From assembly GCA_964567755.1 (NCBI GenBank), contig CAZMNW010000054.1:1-64000 (forward strand): 64,000 nt of DNA, written 5' to 3'. Source of the DNA: DASRJW01 sp964567755. GTDB lineage: Bacteria > Krumholzibacteriota > Krumholzibacteriia > G020349025. Below, in pieces: positions 42,685 to 51,674 of this stretch. The translations under genes and the position numbers were made by a program. Positions within the stretch are counted from its first letter, which is position 1. Every line of letters starts with the position of its first letter. Below the pieces are notes generated by a model. The model made no database searches. It was not told the origin of the DNA and saw only the letters and a program-made list of their open reading frames with translations.

Positions 42685-43803
42685 GTGCTGGATCGCACCC
42701 GCTTGTGTGCAATGGCACGCAAGGAAACCCTGCAGCTGCAGCGTGATCCGCGCAGTCTGTTGCTCGCCTTCCTGCTGCCGGTGCTGCTGCTCGTTCTCTT
42801 CGGCTATGCCATCACCTGGGATGTCAATCACATCGCGGTCGCGGTGCTGGACCAGGACGCCTCGGCCCGCAGCCGCGCGTTGCTGGAGAGTCTCGTCGCC
42901 TCCAATCATTTCGACATCGTGGCACGTCTCGACCACCCGCGTGAGATCGACCGATTGCTGCGCTCGAATCGCGCCCAGATGGTCGTCGTCGTGCCGGCGG
43001 ATTTCGCCGCGACGCTGGATGGCGGCGGCACCGCCACGGTGCAAGCCATCGTCGACGGCAGCGATGCCAACACCGCCACCATCGCCATCGCCTATGTCGA
43101 AGCGATCGTGAACGGCTGGTCGCAAAATGTACGCACCGAGGGTCACGTGCGCCGCGCGCCGGTCACGCCGCAGACACGCATCTGGTTCAACGAGGCGCTG
43201 CGCAGTCGCAACATGATCGTCCCGGGGCTCGTCGCCGTGATCATGATGATCATCGCGGCGATGCTGACCTCGCTCACCATCGCCCGCGAGTGGGAACGCG
43301 GCACCATGGAACAGCTGGCGTCGACGCCGGTGTCGCGTCTCGAGATCGTGATCGGCAAGCTCCTGCCGTATCTCGCCATCGGCTTGGTCGACGTGATCGC
43401 CGTCGCCGGCCTCGGGGTGGTGCTGTTCCGCGTGCCATTCCGCGGCGCGCCGCTGCTGCTGTTGGTGCTGGCCTTCTTTTTCCTCGCCGGCGCCTTGGGG
43501 CTCGGGCTGTGGGTTTCCGTCATCGCGCGCTCGCAGCTCCTCGCCACCCAGATGGCCATGCTGCTCACTTTCCTGCCGGCGTACCTGCTGTCGGGTTTCA
43601 TGTTCGCGATCGAGGTCATGCCGAAACCACTGCAGCTGCTCACCTATCTCGTTCCCGCCCGTTATTTCCTGACCGTCACGCGCGGCATTTTTCTCAAGGG
43701 CGTGGGGCTCCCCGTGCTCGCGACCGAAGCCCTGCTCATGGTCGCCTTCGCGGTGCTGGGGCTCTGGCTCGCCATTCGCAGCTTGCGCAAGGAGATCGAA
43801 TGA
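42685..43803 (+). CDS. ABC-2 type exporter permease (YbhS-like)
   Basis: 372 residues from GTG 42685, preferred because AAAGGAAG lies just upstream and LDRTRLCAMARKETLQLQRD matches family starts; ATG 42637 is an alternative adding 16 residues. One N-terminal helix (LLLAFLLPVLLLVLFGYAI), a large periplasmic domain (about 50-175), then five helices with EWERGTMEQLASTPVSRLE. Forms the inner-membrane pore with the next gene, which it overlaps by 4 bases. Confidence 0.92.
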   Translation: MLDRTRLCAMARKETLQLQRDPRSLLLAFLLPVLLLVLFGYAITWDVNHIAVAVLDQDASARSRALLESLVASNHFDIVARLDHPREIDRLLRSNRAQMVVVVPADFAATLDGGGTATVQAIVDGSDANTATIAIAYVEAIVNGWSQNVRTEGHVRRAPVTPQTRIWFNEALRSRNMIVPGLVAVIMMIIAAMLTSLTIAREWERGTMEQLASTPVSRLEIVIGKLLPYLAIGLVDVIAVAGLGVVLFRVPFRGAPLLLLVLAFFFLAGALGLGLWVSVIARSQLLATQMAMLLTFLPAYLLSGFMFAIEVMPKPLQLLTYLVPARYFLTVTRGIFLKGVGLPVLATEALLMVAFAVLGLWLAIRSLRKEIE

Positions 43804-44900
43804 CGCTGTCCCGGGAGCGCATTGCGGTGCTGATCCAGAAGGAGTTCCGTCAGGTGCTGCGGGATCCACGCATGTTGCGCGTGATCTTCGTCGCCCCGAT
43901 CGTGCAGCTCCTCGTCTTCGGCTATGCCGTCTCCACCGACGTGCGCCACACGCCGCTCCTCGTCGTCGATCACGATCACAGCGCCGCCTCGCGGGCGTTG
44001 GTGCTTGCCATGAGCGCCTCCGGCTACTTCGATGTCGTCGCAGCGCATGCGGGCGGGCTCGGCCGGGCCCTCGAGCACGGCGACGCAACGCTGGGATTGG
44101 AGATCCCGGTGGGTTTCGCCCGCGACCTGCACTCCTCGCGTGGGGCCAGTGTGCAGATCGTCCTCGACGGCACCAACTCCAACATCGCCACCGTGGCCCG
44201 CGGTTACGCCGAAAGCATCGTGCGACGCTTTGGGTCGGATGCAGCGCCACTGCCGGCGGCGGTGGACCTGCGCACGCGCGCCTGGTACAACCCGGATCTC
44301 GACAGCCGCAACTACAACGTGCCCGCGGTCGCGGGCGTGATCATGATGCTGATGTGTTTGCTGCTCACCGCGCTCGCCGTGGTGCGCGAACGCGAGATTG
44401 GCACGCTGGAGCAACTGATGGCGAGCCCGCTGCGCCCGCTCGAGCTCGTGGTGGGCAAGAGCCTGCCGTTCGCCGTCATCGGCCTGGTCGACGTCGTGGT
44501 GGTGAGCCTCGTGGCGCGATGGTGGTTCGGCGTGCCCTTCGCCGGCGATCCACTGCTGCTCATCGGCGCCAGCGTGCTGTATCTTTTGTCCGGGCTCGGA
44601 CTCGGTCTGCTGCTGTCCACCGTGTCGAAAACCCAGCAGGAAGCCTTCCTCGCCAGCTTCCTCTTCTTCATGCCGATCATGTTGTTGTCGGGATTCTTGT
44701 TCCCCGTGCGCAGCATGCCCACCGTCTTCCAGTGGCTCACCTGGACCAATCCGATTCGGCACTACCTCGAGATCGTGCGCGGCATCTTCCTCAAGGACGC
44801 GGGCGTCGTGGACCTATGGCCGCAGCTCTTGGCACTGCTGCTCTTGGGAGCAGGGCTGCTCGGCCTCGCGGCGGCGCGATTGCGCAAGACGCTGTCGTGA
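43800..44900 (+). CDS. ABC-2 type exporter permease (YbhR-like)
   Basis: 366 residues. Same layout as its neighbour: first helix VIFVAPIVQLLVFGYAV, periplasmic domain, then five C-terminal helices with EREIGTLEQLMASPLRPLEL and PIMLLSGFLFPVRSMP. AAGGAG precedes its ATG, which overlaps the previous stop. It completes the exporter; E. coli YbhGFSR has been linked to drug and cation export, but the substrate here is unknown. The next gene is convergent, 59 bases away. Confidence 0.92.
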   Translation: MTLSRERIAVLIQKEFRQVLRDPRMLRVIFVAPIVQLLVFGYAVSTDVRHTPLLVVDHDHSAASRALVLAMSASGYFDVVAAHAGGLGRALEHGDATLGLEIPVGFARDLHSSRGASVQIVLDGTNSNIATVARGYAESIVRRFGSDAAPLPAAVDLRTRAWYNPDLDSRNYNVPAVAGVIMMLMCLLLTALAVVREREIGTLEQLMASPLRPLELVVGKSLPFAVIGLVDVVVVSLVARWWFGVPFAGDPLLLIGASVLYLLSGLGLGLLLSTVSKTQQEAFLASFLFFMPIMLLSGFLFPVRSMPTVFQWLTWTNPIRHYLEIVRGIFLKDAGVVDLWPQLLALLLLGAGLLGLAAARLRKTLS

Positions 44901-44959
44901 GAGCGGACGCAACCACCGTGCACTGCCACCGCAGCGCGGCAGCTTGGCTGCTGCGACCG

Positions 44960-46174
44960 TCAGCCGACGCGTGCGGGTTCGCCGTCCGCCGCCCGCGCGC
45001 GCACGAAGACGACGAGGTTGGCGAGATCGCCGCTGCGATCCAGAGCGGCGCGGCAGCGGAGTTCGACCGGCAACGTGCCCTGCGGCGTGCGCAGCAAGCT
45101 GTGGATCGTGTCCTCGGGCGGCAACACCATGAGCGTCGTCAGCTCGTGACCGACATCTTCGGGCGCGAACAGCGTTTCGAGGCTGGAGCCGGCGAACTCG
45201 GTCTGGTCCCAACCGCGTTGCTGCAGAATCCAAGAATTGGCATAGATGGGCTTGAGATCGGCGTCGAGCACCAGCACGCCACTGTCCATGTCCTCGGCGA
45301 CGACCCGAAACCGATTGGCCAGCTCCACGATCTTGTTGCGCGTCAGCGCGTCGCTCTTCTGGAATGCCGCGACGACTTGGTTGATGCCTCGGCCGAGCTG
45401 GCCGATCTCGCCGCCCTGGATCTCGGCACGCGCCTCCAGGCGTCCTTGCGCCGCCTGCTGCAGCGTGCGCGTCAGCTGCCGGAGCGGCTGCAGCAGCATG
45501 CGCGGCAACGTAAACACGAGCACCGCTTCGACCACGAGGGTCAGGATGAGCACGGTGATGAGATCGCGCCGGGCGCGCACGGCGAATGCCTCCACCAAGG
45601 TACGATTGGTTTCGAGCTGTGCCGCATTGGACGTCAACACGAGCTCCGCGGTTGCCGCCGCGGCCTCGCTGATCTCGTCGACGCGCAGCAGATGTGGCGA
45701 GCGGGCCAGGTCAACGGCGCGTGTCCGCACCGTGAGCGCCAGCAGCGAATCGGTGCGCCAGGCGTACTCGCTGGAAAGAGCCGCCAGCTGCCGCACTTCA
45801 GAGCGATCCGGTCCGAGCAGCGTGCCGAGCGCATCGACGCGACGCGGGAACTCGTGCGCAATCTCGCGACTGGACTCGAAGTGCGCGAAGGCGCCATCGA
45901 GGAGGAAGGAGCGGATCTCGGAGCGCGCCCGCAGCATGTCCTTGGCCAGCCCTTCGGCGATGCTCGCCACCTGCACATCGTGCTGGACGATGCGATCGGT
46001 GCGTTCGAGCACGCCTTCGAGCACGTGCAGCGACACCCAGACGAGCGGCACAAAGGCAATGAAGGGCAGCAGAATCGCGAGCACGAAGCGCAGGCGCACC
46101 GACATGCCGCGCCCGGCCTCGGCGCGCTCCAGCCAGCGCTCGACGGACCCACTCCTTGCCGCATCGGGTGCCAT
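44960..46174 (-). CDS. membrane sensor with HAMP and PAS domains, no kinase
   Basis: 404 residues. Two membrane helices (about 24-48 and 205-228) flank a helical periplasmic sensor domain rich in Leu/Ala/Arg, then HAMP (PLRQLTRTLQQAAQGRLEARA) and a PAS domain (VVAEDMDSGVLVLDADLKPI through GTLPVELRCRAAL). The protein ends there: no histidine kinase, GGDEF, EAL or methyl-accepting domain. It starts one base after the ktrA stop, so it belongs to the potassium operon. It may signal through protein contacts, for example with KtrA; that is inference. Confidence 0.8.
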   Translation of the reverse strand: MAPDAARSGSVERWLERAEAGRGMSVRLRFVLAILLPFIAFVPLVWVSLHVLEGVLERTDRIVQHDVQVASIAEGLAKDMLRARSEIRSFLLDGAFAHFESSREIAHEFPRRVDALGTLLGPDRSEVRQLAALSSEYAWRTDSLLALTVRTRAVDLARSPHLLRVDEISEAAAATAELVLTSNAAQLETNRTLVEAFAVRARRDLITVLILTLVVEAVLVFTLPRMLLQPLRQLTRTLQQAAQGRLEARAEIQGGEIGQLGRGINQVVAAFQKSDALTRNKIVELANRFRVVAEDMDSGVLVLDADLKPIYANSWILQQRGWDQTEFAGSSLETLFAPEDVGHELTTLMVLPPEDTIHSLLRTPQGTLPVELRCRAALDRSGDLANLVVFVRARAADGEPARVG

Positions 46175-46175
46175 C

Positions 46176-46865
46176 TCAGGTGCTCTGGCTCATGCGTTCC
46201 AGGCTCTCCGGCGCGCCGATGATCACGAGGGTGTCGTCGGTCTCGATCTTGGCGTCGGGATCCGGAACGTCGCGCACTTCGATGCGATAGTCCGTGCTGC
46301 CGTCGTCCTGGATGAAGGCCACCCGCTTCTTGATGGCGATGACGTTGACGCGAAAGCGACGGCGCAAGTCGAGCTGTGCCAGGCTGCGGCCGACGAAGGC
46401 CTGCGGCGCCGAGATCTCGACCAACGTGTCGCCGGTGGTGAGCGGGATCTGGTCGAAGACGTCGAATCGCAGGATGGATTTAGCGATCTGCTCGCCCATG
46501 CGGTCCTCGATGAAGAGAACTTCGTGGGCACCGACCATCTCCAGGATCTGTCCCTGCAAGGGGCTCATGCCGCGCGCGTAGATGCGCGGGATGCCCATGC
46601 GGCGCAAGATCGCGGTGACCAGAATATTGGCGTGCTGGTTCTCGCCGATACTGACGACCGCGGTGTCCACCTCATGGACCCCGATCTCGCGCATGCTTTC
46701 TTCCTTGGTGGCGTCGAGAACCACCGCATGGCTCAAGTCGTTCTTCACCGCCTCGACCCGCGCCGGGTCGCTATCGATGCCGATGACCTCGGCGCCAAGG
46801 CGTGCCAGCGTGCGTGCCACGCTCGAACCGAATTGTCCCAGACCAACGACGGCGAACTGACGCAT
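46176..46865 (-). CDS. ktrA: KtrA/TrkA-type potassium uptake regulatory protein
   Basis: 229 residues from ATG 46865. RCK_N domain with nucleotide-binding GLGQFGSSVARTLARLG and the acidic residue in VIGIDSDP, then an RCK_C domain (about 140-220: DTLVEISAPQAFVGRSL). It forms the cytosolic gating ring of the KtrB channel. Length is close to bacterial KtrA. It follows ktrB by 54 bases and precedes the sensor gene by one base. Confidence 0.94.
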   Translation of the reverse strand: MRQFAVVGLGQFGSSVARTLARLGAEVIGIDSDPARVEAVKNDLSHAVVLDATKEESMREIGVHEVDTAVVSIGENQHANILVTAILRRMGIPRIYARGMSPLQGQILEMVGAHEVLFIEDRMGEQIAKSILRFDVFDQIPLTTGDTLVEISAPQAFVGRSLAQLDLRRRFRVNVIAIKKRVAFIQDDGSTDYRIEVRDVPDPDAKIETDDTLVIIGAPESLERMSQST

Positions 46866-46919
46866 GCTCCATCCCGAGACAGGGTTTCCAGACACGGCGT
46901 CGCCCCTCGGCGCCGCACG

Positions 46920-48620
46920 CTAGCCGACCAACAGCTTCGTCGTCGGATAACGATACACGAGGCGCTCCGCCTCCTCGCCCACGGCCAGCGCCAAGGACAG
47001 CGGTCCGACGCGCCCGGCGAACATCAACGCGATGATGAGCACCTTGCCGAGAGCGGTCAACTGCGTCGTCGCACCCATGCTCAACCCCACGGTGCCGAAG
47101 GCAGAAGCGCTCTCGAACAAAAGGGAGACGAAATCCACCGTTTGGCTCGCCAGCAGCCAAGTGAACACGACGAGGACGATGCCGAACGACGCCATCGACA
47201 CCGCCAGCGCCCGATAGAGATTCTCCTTGGAGATGCTGCGCCCGAAGACTTCGATCTCGTCGCGGCCGCGAATGATCGTGCGCACGCTCAACACCAACAA
47301 GGCGAAGGTGGAGGTCTTGATGCCGCCCGCGGTTCCCCCCGGGCTGCCGCCGATGAACATGAGGACGACGAAGACGAGGGCTGCGACCGGCGTGATTCGG
47401 GTCATGTCGATCGAGTTGAAGCCCGCCGTCCGCGCCGAGACCGATTGGAAGAACGCCGCTTGCAGCTTCACCAGCACCGGATAGGGCGCCAGGCTGTGCG
47501 CGTACTCGAAGTAGAACACCGCGATGCCGCCGACGAGAACGAGCGCCGCGCTGGTGAGCAACACCACGCGCGTGTGCGTGGTCAATCCCGGGCCCCGGCG
47601 CCGCAACGAGCGCTGCGCGTACAGATCGCTCAGCACCATGAACCCCAAGCCCCCGAGGATGATCAGCAGCGCGATGACGAGGTTCACCACCGGGTCGGCG
47701 ACGTACTGCATCAGGTTGAGCGACAGCAGCGAGAACCCGGCGTTGCAGAATGCGGAGACCGAGTGAAAGATGCTCATGTAGGCCGTCTGGGTGATGGAAT
47801 CGAAATCGCCGTACCAGCGCACGAACAGCACCAGCGCCCCCAGTCCTTCGATGATCATGGTGGCTTGGAAGATGTTCTGCACCAGTGAACCGACATTGCG
47901 CAACCCGGTCTCGTCGAGGACCGAGGACAAGACGCGACGCTGGCGAGCGGTGAGCCGCCGCCCCATGAGGACGAAGAGCGCCGCCGACAAGGTCATGATC
48001 CCGAGCCCGCCGACCTGGATCAGCCCGAGGATGACGAGCTCGCCGAACAGTGAGAAATACGTCGGCGTGTCGACGACGATGAGCCCCGTGACGCAGGTGG
48101 CACTGGTTGCGGTGAAGAGCGCGGTGATGAAGGGTGCGCCGCCTCCATCCTCGGTGGCGGCGGCGAAGGTGAGCAGCAGCGTCCCCACCGCGATGGTGAC
48201 CGCGAACGACAGCACCATCACCAGAGTCGGTCGGTGCGCCAAAGCGGTGACATAGCGCTTGCCCCACGGGGTGGCGGCAAGCAACGCCAGCCCGCCCTGC
48301 GCCCGCCGCAAGATGACCGCACCCGTGCCTGCGTGCAGCGTCCAGGCCAAGAACAGCGAGAAGACCAGGAACAGCAGATCGACCCACAACCGCCGCGTCG
48401 GCTTTCCCTCGTGCCGGATCAACAGGAAGCGCACCAGAATGCCGAAAGCGTAGGCTGCCACCACGCACGCATCGGCGGTGATGTGCAGCGCGTCCTGCCA
48501 GGGCACCAGATGCAGGCGGTAGCCATGCTGCAACACGCCGAAGATCAGCCACAGCATGGCCGCCACGATCGTGGCCTGCCGGCCGTGCCGTTGCAACTTT
48601 TCGAGACGTTGCCGTGTCAT
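46920..48620 (-). CDS. ktrB: KtrB/TrkH-type potassium transporter membrane subunit
   Basis: 566 residues from ATG 48620, whose start overlaps the stop of the upstream ABC permease (ATGA). The four pore loops are visible: SATCVTGLIVV, SVSAFCNAGFS, SVSARTAGFNS and SASAFGTVGLS. An N-terminal extension with extra helices (about 15-110) precedes the KtrB core, making it longer than typical KtrB. It moves K+ (probably with Na+) across the inner membrane under KtrA control. Confidence 0.93.
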   Translation of the reverse strand: MTRQRLEKLQRHGRQATIVAAMLWLIFGVLQHGYRLHLVPWQDALHITADACVVAAYAFGILVRFLLIRHEGKPTRRLWVDLLFLVFSLFLAWTLHAGTGAVILRRAQGGLALLAATPWGKRYVTALAHRPTLVMVLSFAVTIAVGTLLLTFAAATEDGGGAPFITALFTATSATCVTGLIVVDTPTYFSLFGELVILGLIQVGGLGIMTLSAALFVLMGRRLTARQRRVLSSVLDETGLRNVGSLVQNIFQATMIIEGLGALVLFVRWYGDFDSITQTAYMSIFHSVSAFCNAGFSLLSLNLMQYVADPVVNLVIALLIILGGLGFMVLSDLYAQRSLRRRGPGLTTHTRVVLLTSAALVLVGGIAVFYFEYAHSLAPYPVLVKLQAAFFQSVSARTAGFNSIDMTRITPVAALVFVVLMFIGGSPGGTAGGIKTSTFALLVLSVRTIIRGRDEIEVFGRSISKENLYRALAVSMASFGIVLVVFTWLLASQTVDFVSLLFESASAFGTVGLSMGATTQLTALGKVLIIALMFAGRVGPLSLALAVGEEAERLVYRYPTTKLLVG

Positions 48621-49780
48621 CCGGCTTCCCGCAGAAGCGCCGTGATCGGCCGCCGTGCAGCCGCCATCGCCGGCGGCAACCCGCCAAGCACCGCCGTCAC
48701 CACGGCGAGGGCGACGCCTTGCAGCAGCACCACAGGGCTCGTGCGCAACGTGAACGAAAGTTCGCTGAAGGTGACGAAGTTCGTCGTGCCGGTCGTGAAG
48801 CCATTGAGTGGCAGCGCCAGCAATGCACCACAAACTCCTGCCACCAAACCGAGCAGCGCTGCTTCGATGACGAAGGCTCCGAGGATGCCGCGCCGGCGGA
48901 AGCCGAGGGCGCGCAAGGTGCCGATTTCCTGCGACCGCGCCGCGACGTGGGCGTACATCGTATTCGCGGCAGCAAAGCAGGCGCCGAGCGCCATCAACAC
49001 CGCGAGCCCGGTCCCGAGCGCCACGAACTGACCGGCGGTGGCCGTCGTCTGATCGGCGTAGTAGTCGATCTCCGATTTCGCTTGCAACCGCAGTCGCTGG
49101 TCGCCGGTGATGCGCGCCACCAGCGCCTCGACGCCCGCGGGCGTGGGTGCACGCAGCAAGACCGATGACACATCCTCGCGCCGGAAGGCATTGCCAAAGT
49201 CCTCGATGGCGCCCCAGACTTCGGAATCGAAGCTGCCGCCGGTCGTGAACACGCCGACGACCTGGAACTCGAGCCGACCGAATTCGACGCGTTCACCGAG
49301 CCCCAAGCTCGGGAACCGCTGCGCCAGACTTTCGCCGACGATGACTTCGCCGAGGCCAGGAGTGAACATTTTGCCGCCGGCGAGACGGAACTGTGGCCGC
49401 AACAGGGTTCCCGCCGGCCCGAGACCACGCAGCGACACGTTAGATTCCTTGCCGTCGGCGCGCTTGCAGATCTGCAAGGTCACGAGCTCGGCGGACGCGA
49501 GTGGCGTGGCGTCCGAGTCGGTCGCAATGCCTTCCAAGCTCTGCACCAGGCGTTGGCGTTCCTTGTCGAAGGAACTCTCGGTTTCGCTGCGCGCGCCGTC
49601 GCGCAGCACGATCACGTTCAGAGGATTCCCGCTGGCGCGCAACGACAGCGACAAACCTGCAGCCATCGCCAGGACGCCGACGAACACCAGCACCACGAGC
49701 GCGATCGATGCGATGGTCATCAGTGTGTTGCCCCGGCGCACGAACAGACTTTTGACGTTGTACTTGAGCGGCAGCTTCAC
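48617..49780 (-). CDS. FtsX/MacB-type ABC transporter permease
   Basis: 387 residues. One N-terminal helix (TLMTIASIALVVLVFVGVL), a MacB-like periplasmic domain (about 50-255) and three C-terminal helices with RSQEIGTLRALGFRRRGIL, the FtsX signature. MacB/DevC-type permeases do not transport through the membrane but transmit force to a periplasmic adaptor. It overlaps the upstream permease and the downstream ktrB by 4 bases each. Confidence 0.9.
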   Translation of the reverse strand: MKLPLKYNVKSLFVRRGNTLMTIASIALVVLVFVGVLAMAAGLSLSLRASGNPLNVIVLRDGARSETESSFDKERQRLVQSLEGIATDSDATPLASAELVTLQICKRADGKESNVSLRGLGPAGTLLRPQFRLAGGKMFTPGLGEVIVGESLAQRFPSLGLGERVEFGRLEFQVVGVFTTGGSFDSEVWGAIEDFGNAFRREDVSSVLLRAPTPAGVEALVARITGDQRLRLQAKSEIDYYADQTTATAGQFVALGTGLAVLMALGACFAAANTMYAHVAARSQEIGTLRALGFRRRGILGAFVIEAALLGLVAGVCGALLALPLNGFTTGTTNFVTFSELSFTLRTSPVVLLQGVALAVVTAVLGGLPPAMAAARRPITALLREAG

Positions 49781-50925
49781 ACCAACCTCCGCAGCCCCTC
49801 GGCGATGCGCAACCGCGAGACCTCGTACGCCGGGAAGCCTCCGGTCAGGAGACCGATCGCGGCGCCGAGTGCCAGAACGGCGGCCCCGACCGCGGGGGTG
49901 AGACGCACGGTGCCGAACACCGGGAAGAAGTCCTCGAGGAATCGTCCGAGCCCGCCGAGCAAGCCCACCGCCAGCAGCAGTGACAGCACGGCGCCACTGA
50001 GACCGACCGCCATCGACTCGCTGATGACGAGCGCCATCAACGCCGGGCGCCGGAACCCGAGCGTCTTCAAGATCGCCACCTCGCGCGTGCGTTCACGCGC
50101 CGCCATCGCCAACGTGTTTGCAACCATGAACAGAATCGAAACGATGACGGCGAGACCGATGGCGCCGAACAGCATGCGGATGTTGCCGAGCATCTCGAGG
50201 AAGGACAGTTGGAACGCTTTCTCCGTCTCGACCCGCACCGGTGCCGAGGAATTGACGAACAGCGCCTCCGCGGTCTGCACCACCGCCGGGATGCTCTGCG
50301 GCGAATCGAGCCGCAGCCAGAACGTCCCGACCGTGCCGGGATTGCCCAGCGATTCCTGCAGGTACTGGCGATGAAACAGGATCTGCTTCTCCGCCGCCGG
50401 TGCGCTCGGCTCGGTGTAGATGCCACGCAACACGAGCTCGAGATCCGCCGGATAGATGGTGCCCTGGAGCACGATGCGGTCGCCGATCTTCCAGCCGTGC
50501 TTCGTGGCCAGCGCCGCGCCGGCGACGCAGGCGGTGCGCTCGGCGGCGAAGGTGGCGTATTCCTGCGCCGCGAAGCGAAACTCGGGCCAGACAGCGCGGA
50601 ACGTCGCCGGATCGCAGGCGAATTGGGCGAAAAAGTTCTGCGGTCGATCGTCCTTATAGATGCCGCCGAACCAATCCAATGGCGTGAGCGCTTGCACGTG
50701 CTGCAGCGGCTGCAGCTTCTGCCAATAGGCCTCGGGCAGGTCGAAGGTCAACGAGATGGCGTGTCGCACGACCAAGCGGTTGTCTGCCGAGCCCTCGGCG
50801 CGCTCCATCGCCGCCAGGATGGAAAGGAGCAACGACAACAGCAACAGCGCGGTGGCGACGCTGCCGATGGTCAACGCCGTGCGCCTCTTGTTGCGCAGCA
50901 GATTCCTCCAGGCGAGCTTGCCCAT
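49777..50925 (-). CDS. FtsX/MacB-type ABC transporter permease
   Basis: 382 residues from ATG 50925, which has GGAGG 8 bases upstream. Layout as its neighbour: helix 1 (TIGSVATALLLLSLLLSIL), periplasmic domain, then three helices with RTREVAILKTLGFRRPALM. It forms a heterodimer with the following permease. It begins 17 bases after the ATPase stop. Confidence 0.9.
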   Translation of the reverse strand: MGKLAWRNLLRNKRRTALTIGSVATALLLLSLLLSILAAMERAEGSADNRLVVRHAISLTFDLPEAYWQKLQPLQHVQALTPLDWFGGIYKDDRPQNFFAQFACDPATFRAVWPEFRFAAQEYATFAAERTACVAGAALATKHGWKIGDRIVLQGTIYPADLELVLRGIYTEPSAPAAEKQILFHRQYLQESLGNPGTVGTFWLRLDSPQSIPAVVQTAEALFVNSSAPVRVETEKAFQLSFLEMLGNIRMLFGAIGLAVIVSILFMVANTLAMAARERTREVAILKTLGFRRPALMALVISESMAVGLSGAVLSLLLAVGLLGGLGRFLEDFFPVFGTVRLTPAVGAAVLALGAAIGLLTGGFPAYEVSRLRIAEGLRRLV

Positions 50926-50942
50926 GCCGACGACCTCCGTAG

Positions 50943-51674
50943 TTACGACTGCGCCTGGTGCGTCTCCCACGGCGTCAACGCGCCCTTGTCGAGATGGTAG
51001 CGCCGCGTGGCGCGCGCAGCGGCACGCATGTCATGCGTGACCATGACGATGGTCTTGTTATAAGACGCGTTGAGGAGGGCGAGCAGGTCGAGCACCTCGG
51101 TGGCGCTGGTTGCGTCCAAGTCTCCGGTGGGCTCGTCGGCCAACAACAGGGTTGGATCGGTCACCAGCGCTCGCGCCACAGCCACGCGCTGCTCCTGGCC
51201 GCCTGACAACTGACGCGGGTAGTGATCCCTGCGATCGGACAAGCCCACCAGCGCCAGGGCGGTCTCCGCCTTCTCGCGCCGTTGTTGTTTGCTCAGGCGA
51301 AACAGCTTGAGTGGCAGCTCGACGTTTTCGAACGCGGTGAACACGGGGATGAGGTTGTAAAACTGAAAGATGAAACCCACGTGGTGTTGGCGCCACGGAG
51401 CGAGCTCCCCTTCGCCAAAACGCGCGATGTCCTCCCCTTGCACCAGGATCCGTCCGGCGGTCGGGCGGTCGATCCCCGCCAACAGGTTGAGCAACGTGCT
51501 CTTCCCCGATCCCGAGGGTCCCATGAGCGCCACGAACTCGCCCTCGCGGATCCGCATGTCGAGCCCGTCGAGGACCGGAATTTCGAAGCGGTCGCGCCGG
51601 TAACTCTTGCCCAGTGCCTCGATCACGACCAGATCGCTCACTGGACGATTCTCCCGTGGAGAGATTGCGCTCAT
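50943..51674 (-). CDS. LolD/MacB/DevA-type ABC transporter ATP-binding protein
   Basis: 243 residues from ATG 51674, chosen for its 4-base overlap with the adaptor stop (ATGA); GTG 51641 is an alternative. Walker A GPSGSGKST, Q-loop FQFYNLIPVFTA, signature LSGGQEQR, Walker B LLLADEPTGDLD. The DEPTGDLD form is typical of MacB/LolD ATPases. It powers the two FtsX-type permeases encoded next. Confidence 0.94.
   Translation of the reverse strand: MSAISPRENRPVSDLVVIEALGKSYRRDRFEIPVLDGLDMRIREGEFVALMGPSGSGKSTLLNLLAGIDRPTAGRILVQGEDIARFGEGELAPWRQHHVGFIFQFYNLIPVFTAFENVELPLKLFRLSKQQRREKAETALALVGLSDRRDHYPRQLSGGQEQRVAVARALVTDPTLLLADEPTGDLDATSATEVLDLLALLNASYNKTIVMVTHDMRAAARATRRYHLDKGALTPWETHQAQS

Noticed and set aside
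44936..44956. Bidirectional terminator between the exporter permease and the sensor gene
   Set aside because: Only a 5-bp core stem (GCAGC/GCTGC) and no T-run on either strand.
45246..47888. Very long plus-strand open frame antisense to ktrA, ktrB and the sensor
   Set aside because: It crosses three well-supported genes and has low-complexity Arg/Ser/His composition.
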